DNA from: Polydactylus sextarius
Lineage: Eukaryota; Chordata; Actinopteri; Polynemidae
Assembly (NCBI GenBank): GCA_016801845.1
Contig: CM028919.1
Coordinates: forward strand, 3,031,001-3,095,000
Length of the DNA: 64,000 nucleotides
Reading direction: 5' to 3'
In this document: in pieces, positions 1-12,810 of the stretch
Layout: the number at the start of each line of letters is the position of its first letter
Numbering within the stretch: the stretch's first letter is position 1
Program-made: the position numbers and the translations under genes
Notes under the pieces: model-generated
The model's input: only the letters and a program-made list of their open reading frames with translations
What the model was told of the DNA's origin: nothing
The model's database searches: none

Positions 1-2130
1 CCTTGCATATCTAAAGGGTCCAAAGTGCACAGAGACACTCCCTTTTTTGCCATCGTGGAATAAAAGTAGTTCCACACCTAACAGAGAGAGGCAGAAAAAC
101 AAATATGCAAATTTGCAGCTCAGAATAACAATCATGTGCAACCACCTGTCACATATGAGGGAGCACAACCAAACAAACATGATCCCCTGTGGGATTAATT
201 CTACCAGACATTAGTTTTTCCTCCTATCCACTGATCCACAACAAATAAAATTCCTATAACCGATGCAAACACCACAGCGCAGACATGACAAAGAACTACA
301 TCTTGGTCTAATGAAGACAAGCGAATGATGTCTGAGCTTTACCAAAGACAAACAACAAACAAAACTTGCTTGATGAGTTTACTGCAGTGATCAGACTTTG
401 AGATAATGGCTAAATTTCATTCTTAATAGGAGACATATGCTGTATAAGGAATCAGGACTTTGTTTTAGTTTTAGTTTTCCTTTTCATACTGACGTGTCAA
501 AGCTTAGGCCTGTGTTGAGCTTTTGACCCTGAAGAGTAAGGGTGATTCCTTTCTCCAACTCATTCTGAAAGTGAAATACTCCTGGCACACTCAAACTATG
601 AGTAGACAAACAACAAGCTGTGCAATTTGATGACATAACTGCAATGCCGAAGTAAATGTGTAACTAAAGTTCATCATTGTTTCTCCCTGCCATGCTGCAG
701 CACTTGAGCCAATTACATGCGGGCCATCCTAAATTGTGAGAAAATCAGAACAGAGAGCCATTCTAGTGTGCACTGAGTGGGTGGGTGGATTAATAGGTGG
801 TGGAAATACTGTAACTATTAATAACCATTACACTGAGGTGTCAAATTCAGGATGAATTTGACTGGCATTAGCTGGTTTCAAAGACTTTATGTCTGTCTGT
901 GTGGGTGTCTGTCTGCTTGTCTGTCTCTCTATCAACCCCGTGGAGAAAGCTTCCATTGTTTTAGAGCAATACACATTCCCCTTAACATGGAAGAAGGGAA
1001 GGGGTGGGGGGGTGGCAAGGGCAGGCTAAACAGAGACAGTGACCTCATCGTCCTGATCCACCAGTGGTTACCAGCAATGCTGGGATTCCCGAAATGAGGG
1101 GGCGATGCAAACAAGGATGGGCATTGTCCAAAAGAGGCAGTCGGTGCCCCAGGGCAGGAGTGAACTGAAACTGAGGAGAGACTGAGAAAGTGCTGTGTCA
1201 GGATTGTGACACAGAATATCAGTGAAACTCTACTGAGGATAAGGAGAGGCAGGGAGGAGGGATTAGAGGTGGGAGAAGGAGGGCGAGCGCCAAGAAAAAC
1301 ACAACTGAGTCTGGGCTGTTGTGGTTTCATTGGAAGGTAATAATGAAATTAAAACAAAAGTGAACTGTGTTACTTAAAACAAAACTGAATGAATGAAGTA
1401 ATTGAAAATGTGGTGCAGTGTAACTCTGTTATTTTCCCTGTGCTTTCCAGTAAGTTAGGACAGGAGTGAATGAGAAACACTCCCTCAGTAATTACAGATG
1501 TCCTCGAGCTCAGTAGTTAACCTCAACTGCTCCAGTGGAGCTGTTCAACCAACCAATGAAAGAGGAGCTGAGCATTCAATGGGCGTAACCCAGGTGAAGC
1601 AGGGTGTTGCTGGAAAAGAACACTGACCTCTCCCTATATAAATAAAGAATATTGTATTAGATTTTAACAAGAGACAGACTAACTAAACATGTTGACTTGC
1701 TAATTAACACTAAACACAAGGTAGAACTGAGGCTAAAGGGAATGTCAATAGTTTTGCAGGGATTCGGTTGATAAATGAAAGCTCTCGACAAATGAAAATA
1801 GCTCTAGATGAAAAGTCGGGGCGTTGCCAAAGTCTTTACGACACATCCTCTGAAGACGCTGAACGTGTATCACGTTACGTGACAATCCTTCAAATGGATG
1901 CTGAGATATTTCAATCTGGCCAACAGAACTGGAGTAATACACCAACCCTGAGACTCACAGTTATGGCCAATCACAGGGCACAGTACTAGTTCATATTGTA
2001 TTGTACTGAATGTTCTGACTTGAGTTAACAAGGTAGTGCTTGAATGCTGCAGTAAAGCATCGGTCGAACGTAGAGGCAGAGAGAGAGTGAAAAGCACTGA
2101 GCCAAAAACAAATGTCCATGTGTTGCAATA

Positions 2131-2157
2131 TGTGTGTGTGTGTGTGTGTGTGTGTGT
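2131..2157. repeat. (TG)n microsatellite
   Basis: About 13 TG units in BABAM2 intron 4. Confidence 0.95.
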
Positions 2158-4794
2158 TTGTGTGCAGACATGTGAGTGTGTACAGACTCTACACTGAATT
2201 GATTTTATACGCTCTGCTGAAGGCTGTGTGTGCCAAAACAAATCTATGTGTTTTTGTCATGAATTGGATGAGCCCTGCGGAAAATGTACAGATTTGATAC
2301 ATAAAAAAATAATTAAAAAAAAAAAAAAAAGCAGAATGTAGTTGCAATCTGGGCTATTTGAGGGCTGAGATGAAACATTTGATGAAATGAAATGAGAAAA
2401 TAAAATCCATGTTCATGCCCTCTTGATCATTCGGTGTGTAAGCAGCATCTACCCAGGGGGCTTTAGCCACAGGGGGTAAATATCACAGCCTTAAACAATA
2501 CCCTTGAGCTTCAATCTGGACCTTATAATCCAATTATTTTTTGCCAAAACACACTGGATAAACCTGTGTCAAATGAGTAAACCTGAACCTGGCTTATGAT
2601 GGAAACTGTCACGTCCGTAATAAACACATTCCGTTACTGATAACGGTTTGTATTTATAATGGAAGCAATTTATAATCGTATTACTGTTAAGATATCAGGA
2701 TTTGATTCAATATCAATGTTTAAACTGCATAGTAAAAATATATTGGATTAGCCTTAGGATTTAGCACATTGAGTGTACATGTAGCAGTGCGTCCAACCCA
2801 GTGAGAAAAGTTAAAATAGCACACTGGGATATTAAAGGGTAAATATTACTAGCACCGTGCCTTACACTGCTTATTTTAGTCTCCTGAAGAAAAAAAAAAT
2901 CAGTTCATTTACTTAAATTACACATGTTCTAATTTAGACATGTTAACTGGCAGCGTTTGGTCCCGAGGCTGCCGGAAAATACACAATGTTCTGCTAACTT
3001 CATAAGTCATACAGGGAAGTATATTTCAATAGGTATGAACTGGTGTAGACAGATAAAAAAATATATATATAATAAACTTGAAAAACAGAGGTTGTTGAGA
3101 AAATAATGCCTACAATTTTGTATTGTAAATGAAATGCTAATGTCAGAATGCTAACATATTTCTCTCTCTCTTTTCTTTTTTTACTGTGTTGACCATATTA
3201 GGTTAGTGTGCTAGCAGGCTAACATATTCTACGTTTTTGTATTGGAGACCAAGTACACCTGACACTGATAGTGCTGTTATATTAGTTTTGCAGGGAAATC
3301 TAAACATTGGCCATAATGAAATGTTAACTTGATGCTGCTGTTGGATTAAAAGACATAAAGCATCACCAGTGTCATTATAAATTATCTTCTATATCTATAG
3401 TCTCAGCGTGGTAATACTTTAGGAAAATCACGAAATCAACACAGTCATTGGGTCTCATCCTCTGGCACTGGAACATCTCAACAATGTTCCAGTGTGAACC
3501 GACCAGACAGTGTTGGACCATCACTGTGACCTCCAAACCTGGATGCACACATCTAGCTCTGATGCAGCCAGGCGGTTAAAAACTGCATAAAAGCATTTCA
3601 GCATATGTCATGGCACAGTTCTCCCTTTACGATACAATTTTAGTGAGTCTAATATATCATAAATTAGTTGAGGATAACGGAAGAACTCAGCTGAAACAGT
3701 GGTTTCCTTTAGGAACAAAATGTGCCCCTAAATTGAGCATCTTCACATTGAATAGACCCAAGTTGACAGAATTATGTCTTCCTGTGCCATCCTTCTGTAC
3801 CATCTTCGATCCAGTATTTATGTTAGGCCAATGAGAGAGGGACTGGCATCTGAAAATGCAAGATAATAATATAGGCCAAGAGAAGATATTTGTTTTTACG
3901 TCTTAAATGTGATTTTTATAGATTCTGGCAACCTGATCCAATAAATCAGTGTAGACTTGAAAGTGTGAAGCATTAAAAAACTCCCAAGTATTAAATTAAT
4001 CTCTGTTAGTCTCTAATTCAAGTGTGGGCTCACACCCTGTTTCGCCCCCAGAGAGTGCCAAGTCTAAGATCACGCTAAATTGCTCTTGTCATGTGTTTAA
4101 GACACTTGGCATTCTCGTCTCTCAGTGTTTTTTATTTTGTTTGTTGTTTTTTTTATTCTGTTTTCCGTGTGTTTATGTCCAACACAGTACAACTTGTTGA
4201 CAGAAAGAGCACGTTTCTGACAACTTTTTCGTGTGGTTCGGTGGCTGATTTAGCACAGTATCAATCCATTGTGAGAGCTGAAACTATTGTCCCGTCTTAG
4301 TCTTGGCACTTGTGTCTCTTGTTTTCTCCCATCTATCAGCTGGTGTTTAGGAATTGCCAAGCCCCTTACCAACAACCGTCGCTGGTAGCAAACAATAGCC
4401 TGCTCACTAAAAGCATTCCCAGACCCGTCAGTGAGCACTGCCAATAATAAACTCTAATAAAAGCTGGAACACATTATTCCCTCAAGCAGGAAGGAAGCAG
4501 AAGCAACAGTTGGTACACTATGCCCAGGTTGACATAATCTTGCTTTATGGGCCATCTGAGGTCCATTGTTAGAGCAGTAACAGGGAACGAACTGGAGCAA
4601 CAGATAGGAAATGCTCACCAATACTCTGCATTCAGGATTACCAGGGGGCAATGTGAAGCGGGGAATGTTGCTTTTTCCTAGATGGGAGCATGCTCAAGTT
4701 GGCCTTTACGATCACTTTGTATTTCTACTGGAAGTTATAATTTATAAAACAGTGTCTGTGTAACACCAAAACTAATCTGAATTGTCTTAATCTC

Positions 4795-4796
<2 letters not shown>

Positions 4797-4827
<31 letters not shown>
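4797..4827. repeat. Poly(A) tract, 31 nt
   Basis: Uninterrupted A run in BABAM2 intron 4; no retrotransposed gene is evident beside it. Confidence 0.95.
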
Positions 4828-4829
<2 letters not shown>

Positions 4830-5719
4830 AGTGGAAATTCTTGTTTAAAAGTGCAAATAAATTACGAGTGGTCATGATAATGACATGTCCTTGTCAATCT
4901 GTTTGATTAAAAAAAGACAGCAGTGTTCTGGTGAATAGATCACACTGAGAATCACCAACTGTGACTCTCATAAATAAGTTTAAACATGTGTTTCTGCTGC
5001 ACTGCAGGCATACAGCATGGCTTCCATCTAAAAAGGAAAGATAACGCTGACCCTTTGGATATCTGTAGTTCAAATGCTTGTTAACAACTGAAAGATAAGG
5101 CATGAAGAAAAAAAAAATGAGAGGAGGAAGATTTGTTTTTATTCTGCATTTTAAGACTAAAGTTGAAAATTCAAGATAAAGGTCAAACTTTTTGCAAAAA
5201 TAATAAAACAAAATAAAAAAAAACTTGTGGCTACTACGGTTGTCTACTTGTGTCTCTTGAGAAGTTGCATTCATGGAAACTTAAATAGTAGGTGATGGTG
5301 TTAATTTCAACCTTATTCTCACAAAGCGAATCTTATGTGTGACTACTTCAAACATGTGTACACTCGAATGGGTTAACTCTCAAAAGAGTTCAGAGTCAGA
5401 AAACTGAGGGACAAATATACATTCATAGGACTATAAAGTGCAACATGAGTCACTATCATTAACAGGCACAGCTAAAGTGGACAGCTGAGATAGCTGGTGG
5501 GCAGCAAACCCAAAAGTTGCTCTAATAATGGCTGCCCAGGTAGTGTCAATAAAAATCGTGACACTGAGACACCTTTGGAATTCCCACTGTAACTAGATGG
5601 AGCCTGCCCCGTGTGATATGGCTGAGACCTGCAGGACGGATAAGTGGAAACATGTTGGCGGTGTATCTACAGAGGCCATCAGGGCTAAACTCAGGTCTTG
5701 GGTGCGCGCACGCATAAAC

Positions 5720-5724
<5 letters not shown>

Positions 5725-5768
<44 letters not shown>
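5725..5768. repeat. (CA)22 microsatellite
   Basis: Uninterrupted CA units in BABAM2 intron 4, preceded by a CG/CA-rich stretch. Confidence 0.95.
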
Positions 5769-5772
<4 letters not shown>

Positions 5773-8700
5773 GTGAGAAAGATGTAGAACACTGGGAAAC
5801 TCCCAAAATGTTTAGTGCCTGCACGCACCGCTGGACAAGTCTAGACCAGACAAATGATACATTACACACAAAGAAGGGGACAGAGGGGCTGACGAATAGT
5901 AGTATTAGACAAGTAAAAAAGAGAGGTGCAATTACAGATAACTGTAGTTATACGCTGCACACTTGGTTGAAGATAAAGAGTGGATTTCATGTTCTTTGGT
6001 CTACAGTATAGGCATTTCAGGCAATATTAAAGTTCTATAATGAAGTACTACATTGTTCTGTTTAATATGTGTCCATTCAGGGACAATTGTGGTTGCGCTT
6101 TTAAATGTTTTGCATGTGATAAAAGCCTCAGACAGCTGAGAGATAATGTAGCTAAAAAGGTCAAAAGATCCTCACAATGTTGTGTCTACAGACATCTGTG
6201 TTTAAACAAACCAACAAATGTTATCCCACAATGAATCGTCTTAGTCTTGCTGAGGCTGCTCCTTTCGAAAGATTTATGAGTCTTAGATCACTTCTGTCCT
6301 CAATGTCACCATGGGTAAACTGGAACTCTTGAACTGTTTATCCCAATCAACGTCAGCGACCTAAAGTACAAGTGGTTTGTATTTTACTGGACTAAAACAT
6401 GGAAAACCATCTGTAGGCCCGTTTGCGGCTTCTCAAATGATTTAATTTGCACAACTGAAATACCTATAACTCACTGAACACATGTGGGTGTGTACAGCGA
6501 GTGTCTACAACACATCAGGGGAGGGAATGTGGGCAGACAATTTATGATTAGAGCAGCGCATCACGACACGATCACAAAATAAACCATATCCCCAAAACAT
6601 AAACATGCAAAAGCAAAACTCAAACTCATCTCTGTCATCACCATTCACTGAATTAGGGAAGAAACAAAGCACCATATGAGGCAATAGTGCATCATCTACG
6701 TAAGGGTTAAGAAGTATTGCTCGCCACCTTCCCTCCCTTCCTGCATCTGTCTTTGTCATTTCCTCCTCACTGGTCAGTTTTCCCAGTAACTCGTGGGTAG
6801 TCCTACACTGCTGTATTCCTGTCACTAAGTTTGTTGTGGTGAACATGTGTTTCCAAACTCCTCTCCATTGGTTTCATGCCTCTCCACCCAAGCAAAGTTG
6901 ACTACAGCCTGCATCATTATTAGTTTATTGAGCTGAGTGTCATAGGCTGTGTTATAATTGATGAGTACTGTAGATGTGGGGATAGATCCTCTACTGAAGA
7001 AAAGCAATTCTAATGAGACATAAAGTGGCCACAGAATAGTTTTTAAATATGTTATAAGCTTAGTTAGAAAAGAAATGTCTGGATGAAAACACCAGGGACA
7101 TATAAAGCAATTTCAACATGCTCTAGAAAACTTTCTATTATCTGACTTAACTAAACCTAAAAAGTGTAGCCACATGTGGCAGGTTATCAGTTAACCCTGT
7201 TATTTCCTCTGGTTACGAGCATTTGAAGGGGGTGGAGTTGTTAAATTCGAGTAACACTGACTGAACCACAAATTAAGAGCTTAATATGAAACTAGAGGAA
7301 ATAGTGACACAGCTACTAAAGCATCTAAAGGTGATGATCAGTAAAGTGAAATGTAAACAGTACCATCACATGCCTGAACAGAAAGGAAACACTAGAAATC
7401 ATTTCCAGTGGTAGTATTATGTTTCATATTCAGTGACTACTCTTTTTTTTTTTTTTTTGATGGCAAACAAACCATTATGACAAATGTGATGCAGATAAAA
7501 AGAAGTGTGGATGGTTCATGTCTGATGAGTCAGTCTGACTGAAATGTTCATTTATTGTCATGGGAAATATGACAGCGTGTGGATGTTTTTCTAGTAAAAA
7601 AAAAAAAACCTCAGAGAATTTAGTTTATATTTCCAGTCATCATCACAGAGTCTCCTCATGTGCTGAGCTGAAGCAGCTTCATTAAAGTAAAATCACCACT
7701 GTCAGGATTCCTGTTGGGAATTTGTGTCTAAATGAAACAAAGCTGTAATAGTCACGATGTATCTTATGCATGTTTGTTAGAAACACTATGTTAAAACTGA
7801 CACATGGAAAGACTCGTACAATGACACAATTAAAATGATCTATTAAAACATCATTTGGCCTTTATCAGGTCAGGATCAGGTAGAATGACGACTGATTTCC
7901 AGTGATTTTCATTGGTCAGTAGTTTTGCTTTTGACTTGACCTGTTGAAGTTTTGAAGTTTCTGCACTCGAGCAGGATTGGAGGTTCAGCATCAGTTACCA
8001 TGGCGATTTGAGGAAGTGAAGCACTGTTATAACCTTGAAAAGCCAGGTTTAAAGCTGATGTTACAGATGGGACTACAAATCTTATTTCACAGTACAAACT
8101 TCTGGTCAGAATCAAAAAAAAAAAAACTCAAAATGACTGATGACTTATGGACTTGACCGACATTCTTCTACTCTCATAAAGAACCCACCAAAGGTTGTTG
8201 GTTTATAAATACCTGGATCAAGTTTCCTGTGATACCATATATGTACACTGTGTACACACTATAACAAAATATATCATATCACTGATTGATGAGTGGTTAA
8301 CGTCGGAGACAGAAACGCCTTTCATCATAGCTGCAACATCATTCAACATCTACGAGGCCATTAGCTTGAAGTCAACTCAACAAAAAAATGTAACTACGCG
8401 ACATTTACCAAACACCTTCACAATGTCAGAGCTGAACAGCTGAACTTTTACACATCAGTAGAGAAACTAATACAATGTGTTTGCAGATGGAGAAGTTACA
8501 TTATTCTACCCTGTTTGATCCCCATTTTATTCAATTCTAGAACAAACATTATATTTGAGACGTCACTGTTTGCCGATTGCTTAAATAATCAGTCCACTTT
8601 AAGAGCTATACAAGCTATAGTGGTATTTTGTGTATTTTGACTAAATACATTAAAAACACATACATGCGCAACTCTGCATTAGAGCCAGGTTACGTAAGCC

Positions 8701-11700
8701 CAACAGGCCTTTTCATCCATATACCTTTATTTACCTTTGTTCAGTTGTCAGGGTAAAACCAACCGCACATGTCCTATAGCATTTTGAAATTAGACTATGT
8801 TCTACATGTTCACCACAATTAAGTCATCTCTGATAAACGGGCTTTTAATTACTGACTGGTATCAATTAAATCTTTAGGTTAGACAGCCATAAATGTGTCA
8901 GAGTGGTTAAATGATTATTACATTTACAATCTCTGGTTCAATTTAAGATTTATTTCTACGTCAAAGGGAACAATGGCTCTCGCTCTCTCTCTCTCTCTTT
9001 CTCTCTTCGCTCACATTAAATCCACTGGCCTGTCGGATGATTTTCCACAGCCCTAACAGAATAAGATTCATAAAAGTGGTTCAAGAGTTAACATGAGTGA
9101 CCAGTTAAAAACAAGTCTTACTGTATGTGTTTCAAAGCACTCCGAGGTGGGGAGCTGCCCCGGTGGCCTATTAGCCACAGTCTGGATGCCATTAAGCCTA
9201 TATTTGCACTTGCCAGTGCACCCTTGAACCCTAGCAACAATGTAACAGTGAACCTCAATAAATTTGTGGCAGACCTTGCTTATATTCCATGGCTCATGGA
9301 GCTGCTCGGCTATAAAAGGTTTGTCTGTGGGACATGTGGCCTCTCATCATCCAACAGGAGTATTTAGGTCTCTTTCATCCTTTGTGTATTGTGGTTTAAA
9401 ATGTTGAAAGGACTTTTCTTAATAATCACTGAGGTTTTAGGAGTTTTTCATTATTGCTGCTGCAGTATTTCATGACTGAATTACTTCACCTCTTAAAGTC
9501 AAACATGCACATAGTTCCCTGAAGTGTAATTTGCTAATATTGCAAAAAAAAAGAAAAGGCTTCCAAAAATGGAGCGTCACTTTTGAGTAGTAAGTAAGTA
9601 GTAATATATCTCTCCGTCTAAACAGAAACATGGATAACAAATCTACTCAATGCCTGGTGACAGCAGAGAAAAACACATGTCTAAACAGAGAAGCTAATGA
9701 TACCCTTGGCTGGCTGTAAACAAGAGCAATGTGCTGCTGAGACATCAAGAATTCAACCAGCCACTGTCAGAGGACCCAAAATTAGCCTAATGTTTACCCC
9801 CACTGGATACAAAAGTCCAGAGAAATATTGCTTTCAGTTGCTTCTTGTGGTTATGTATTTATGTACTTTACATCTGTGGTGCACAATAATGTTTCACATT
9901 CATCATTAAACAGTAGAATTTTTCTCATTTTAAGATGTTGACTGTAACAATATGTTGCACAAGTTACCAGGAAATATCCACCTGGTCCATTTGGTTAAAG
10001 AGGAATGTTTTCCAAATTCTCTTTGTGAGAGCTGATGGTCAAAATTTCCCAGGGAACAGTGGAGGGGGAGAGGTTTAAGGATTTGCTGGAAATTGAAGGC
10101 TTTAAAGAGTGAGAGGGGGATGTACTTACTGAAAACGTAGAGGAAAAAGGAGTGAGTAGGAGAGGAGGATCTCAGGCGGAGAGGCGGCCAGAGAATTATG
10201 AAAGCATGGACAGTAAAAACGCAGCAAGAATATAAGTGAGAAAATAAACAAGAGACAGGCTGCCAGGCACTGGCTCAGCAGCGGTACTTCCCCTTATGTG
10301 CACAGCTGGATTTATGGGAGGGTGAGCAAAACTCCCCTCTCTTCTCCCAGACTCTGACACAAGCAGGGGAATTTAGCTTCTCCATGCTAGGCTGCTTCAA
10401 AAATAGCCCCGGATAACTGCATGGTAGTAGCTTAATAGCAACAACAACAAGGAAGTACTCAGTGGTGTGCCGATCTCCAACCAGGCCTAATAATCTCCCC
10501 AGTCAACTATGTACTGAATCACTCACAGCCAACACACATTCATGTCATATTCAACACTGCACCGATTAGTTAACTGATTAGTTTGAGGAGAACAAAGCTG
10601 AACAAGGTGACGGCTATACAGTCCACACATTGACCAGTACTCAGTCTTCAGCTGGAGCCATGAAAAGCAAATGTTAGAAGCACAGCAAACAAATGATTTT
10701 CAAGACAAAAGGCTGATATCGGTTTGACAGTGGCACTGTAGGGAAGGTCTAGACCAGGATCTCCGGGACCCGACTTCACATTGAATTGATCTCCATCATC
10801 TAATTTGGATCCAATACCAATGTTCAGTAACAATGTAGAAGATTATGTGCTCTTCAGACTGACCACAACCCTCTGTGAAAAGGAAGCATTCATCTGAACC
10901 ACATTTACTTTGGTGATAATTTGGGGAATACACAATGCATTCCCAAATGATTGACTTATTAAGTAAAGTATCAGTCATATACCTGCAACAGCAAACTAAT
11001 GGATCTGACACTCAAACTGGACTGTAGAAACAAGCTGCCACCAGAACAATCCTTTTTATTACTTTAAATGAAGGTTTAAAGTTTTCATTCTGTACACACA
11101 CTGAGCCAACAAAATTGGTTACTACCATTTTAATAGCAGTCATTTCTTCACAAAAAAAAGGCAACCCTGTTGTTTGAACACAATGCTGCTTGCCATTTGA
11201 AAGGCTGCCAAGGGAGTGGAGAGCAGGGTGATGGATGGAACACACGGGAAACCAGAGTACAGATCTACACTTGAACCTACTTGCATTAACGTTTCCCTTT
11301 AAAAAAAAAAAAAAAAAAAAAACTAATAATGCTATTTTCTTAACCTTAACAAACAGTTTTTTTGTCAGTATTTGGCTCCTACCGACTCAAATTTAACCAC
11401 ATTTTATTTGCCACCACTTTTTCTTTGCCGCCCACATTGAAGAAACTGCATGTGTTAAAATATTGACACTGAACGTAATCTGGATTTTTGTAGTGACAAG
11501 TCTCACTCTCTTTAATCTTTATAGGAAACATACAACTACCTTTTATTTGTGGCATTTTACTGTCTGAGACAGATTTGTGTGTGAATGTAAGACAGAAATG
11601 TAAAATCTATTGTTGTTATTTTCACTTCTAATGTTCTTGGGCCTTGAAGTGGAGACTGAAGTCTAGAGAGGAACCTAAAAGACAAAACAAATACGTGACA

Positions 11701-12715
11701 GTTTTCATGTCATGACCACTGTTTCCTGTCAGACTTTCTAGAAAAGTATTATTTCCTGGTATGGTGATGTTAACTGCCTATTTAAAGATCAAAATGAGAC
11801 AGAACTATGGTGAGATTGAACGGTTCCACAAATCTTTCAGAATGAAACATGAAGTATTAGTAATTTTACCTCTCAAACCCTCATGTCACAAAAACTCCAG
11901 GATTAGACTACTGATACAGAAATTAAATGTGGTTAACAAATGCATACAGATTATCTGGGAGTTATGGTCTTGTTGTAACTACTGTTTCTCAAGCAGCAGC
12001 TTGTATGAATACAAAAACATAAAAACCACACCTCGTTTGAAATCAAACACTGCTGATGCAATCTGTCCTCCAAAACCAGTTCTCAAACTAGACACAACTA
12101 TTTGCCGAGCCTAGATACTTTTACCTCGTACTTTGCTCTAATAAACGTTGAAACACACAAAAATTAATTCTTTAGGAATTTTAAAAGTCACTCAAACAAT
12201 AAGATCTTGATGTTCAAAAGTTATAACTTCATAATTTGACCAAATATGGTCGTAGGAACTTCCCCTCCAGGTAAATGTCCTGGCTGCCAAGTTTTACTAT
12301 GAACATCATAATCTTTTTAATCAGCTGTTGTTAAAACCAGTCAAATGGCCGTTGGATAATCTTTACTGTTTTTATTACGGGGCAGATAAACATTTTGTTT
12401 AACCGAAACCTGTATAGACCATTCATCGTGTTTAGACTAACTTTCATGTGAATCACAGCTTAGCAGAGGTATTCAGATCTGAAGATGAACAGTCAAGTCA
12501 AAACACTTTACCACATATTAAAACACAATTGCCAATTACTGCCAATTTTTTCCAGTGATGTAACAGGAGACATCAACAGCAGCTGGAGAGTGTTAGTTCT
12601 TTGAAAAATGGTGCCTGTTGCACTGCCTCAGCTCCATGACATCCAGGAATATTTGTTTTCTTACGCAGCATGATCGAATAAAACTGCTGATTCTCTCATT
12701 AGTTTAAATACTCAC

Positions 12716-12810
12716 CGGTAGTTCTGAGGGCTCGGGAAGAAATTCTGCATCTTCTCCAAAAATAAAATCTGGAGGCAGTTCTGGATACCGTGCGTTGAAT
12801 ATGATATCCC
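12716..12810 (-). CDS. babam2: BABAM2 exon 4
   Basis: This 95-nt exon has acceptor CTTTCAG and donor GTGAGTATT. GG completes tryptophan, followed by 31 codons beginning DIIFNARYPELPPDFIFGED and ending PSELP in phase 0. The next exon should continue with a segment like NLASWNPSNPEC but is not in the window, so intron 4 exceeds 12.7 kb. Confidence 0.96.

Larger units (their letters stand above)
1..12715 (-). other. BABAM2 intron 4 (partial), no gene seen
   Basis: This sequence follows BABAM2 exon 4 and so is intron, incomplete at position 1. It is AT-rich with microsatellites and poly(A) tracts and no recognisable coding exon on either strand. More complex segments that may be conserved non-coding DNA lie at about 1000-1340, 9130-9370 and 10030-10400. 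Short open frames here have no recognisable domains. Confidence 0.75.

Noticed and set aside
2112..2297. Frame rich in Cys/Val over the TG repeat
   Set aside because: It is translation of a (TG)n microsatellite. The same applies to frames over the CA/TG tracts near 5725, 25360, 28455, 34440, 35400, 38100-38560 and 45460.
4454..4651. Minus-strand frame with PGNPEC, recalling the SNPEC segment expected in BABAM2 exon 5
   Set aside because: Only four or five residues match; the following residues do not continue as the family does and no phase-0 acceptor in the right place leads into it.
4797..4827. Long poly(A) as the tail of a processed retrogene or LINE
   Set aside because: No coding remnant, LINE 3' end or target-site duplication is visible beside this or other A/T tracts.
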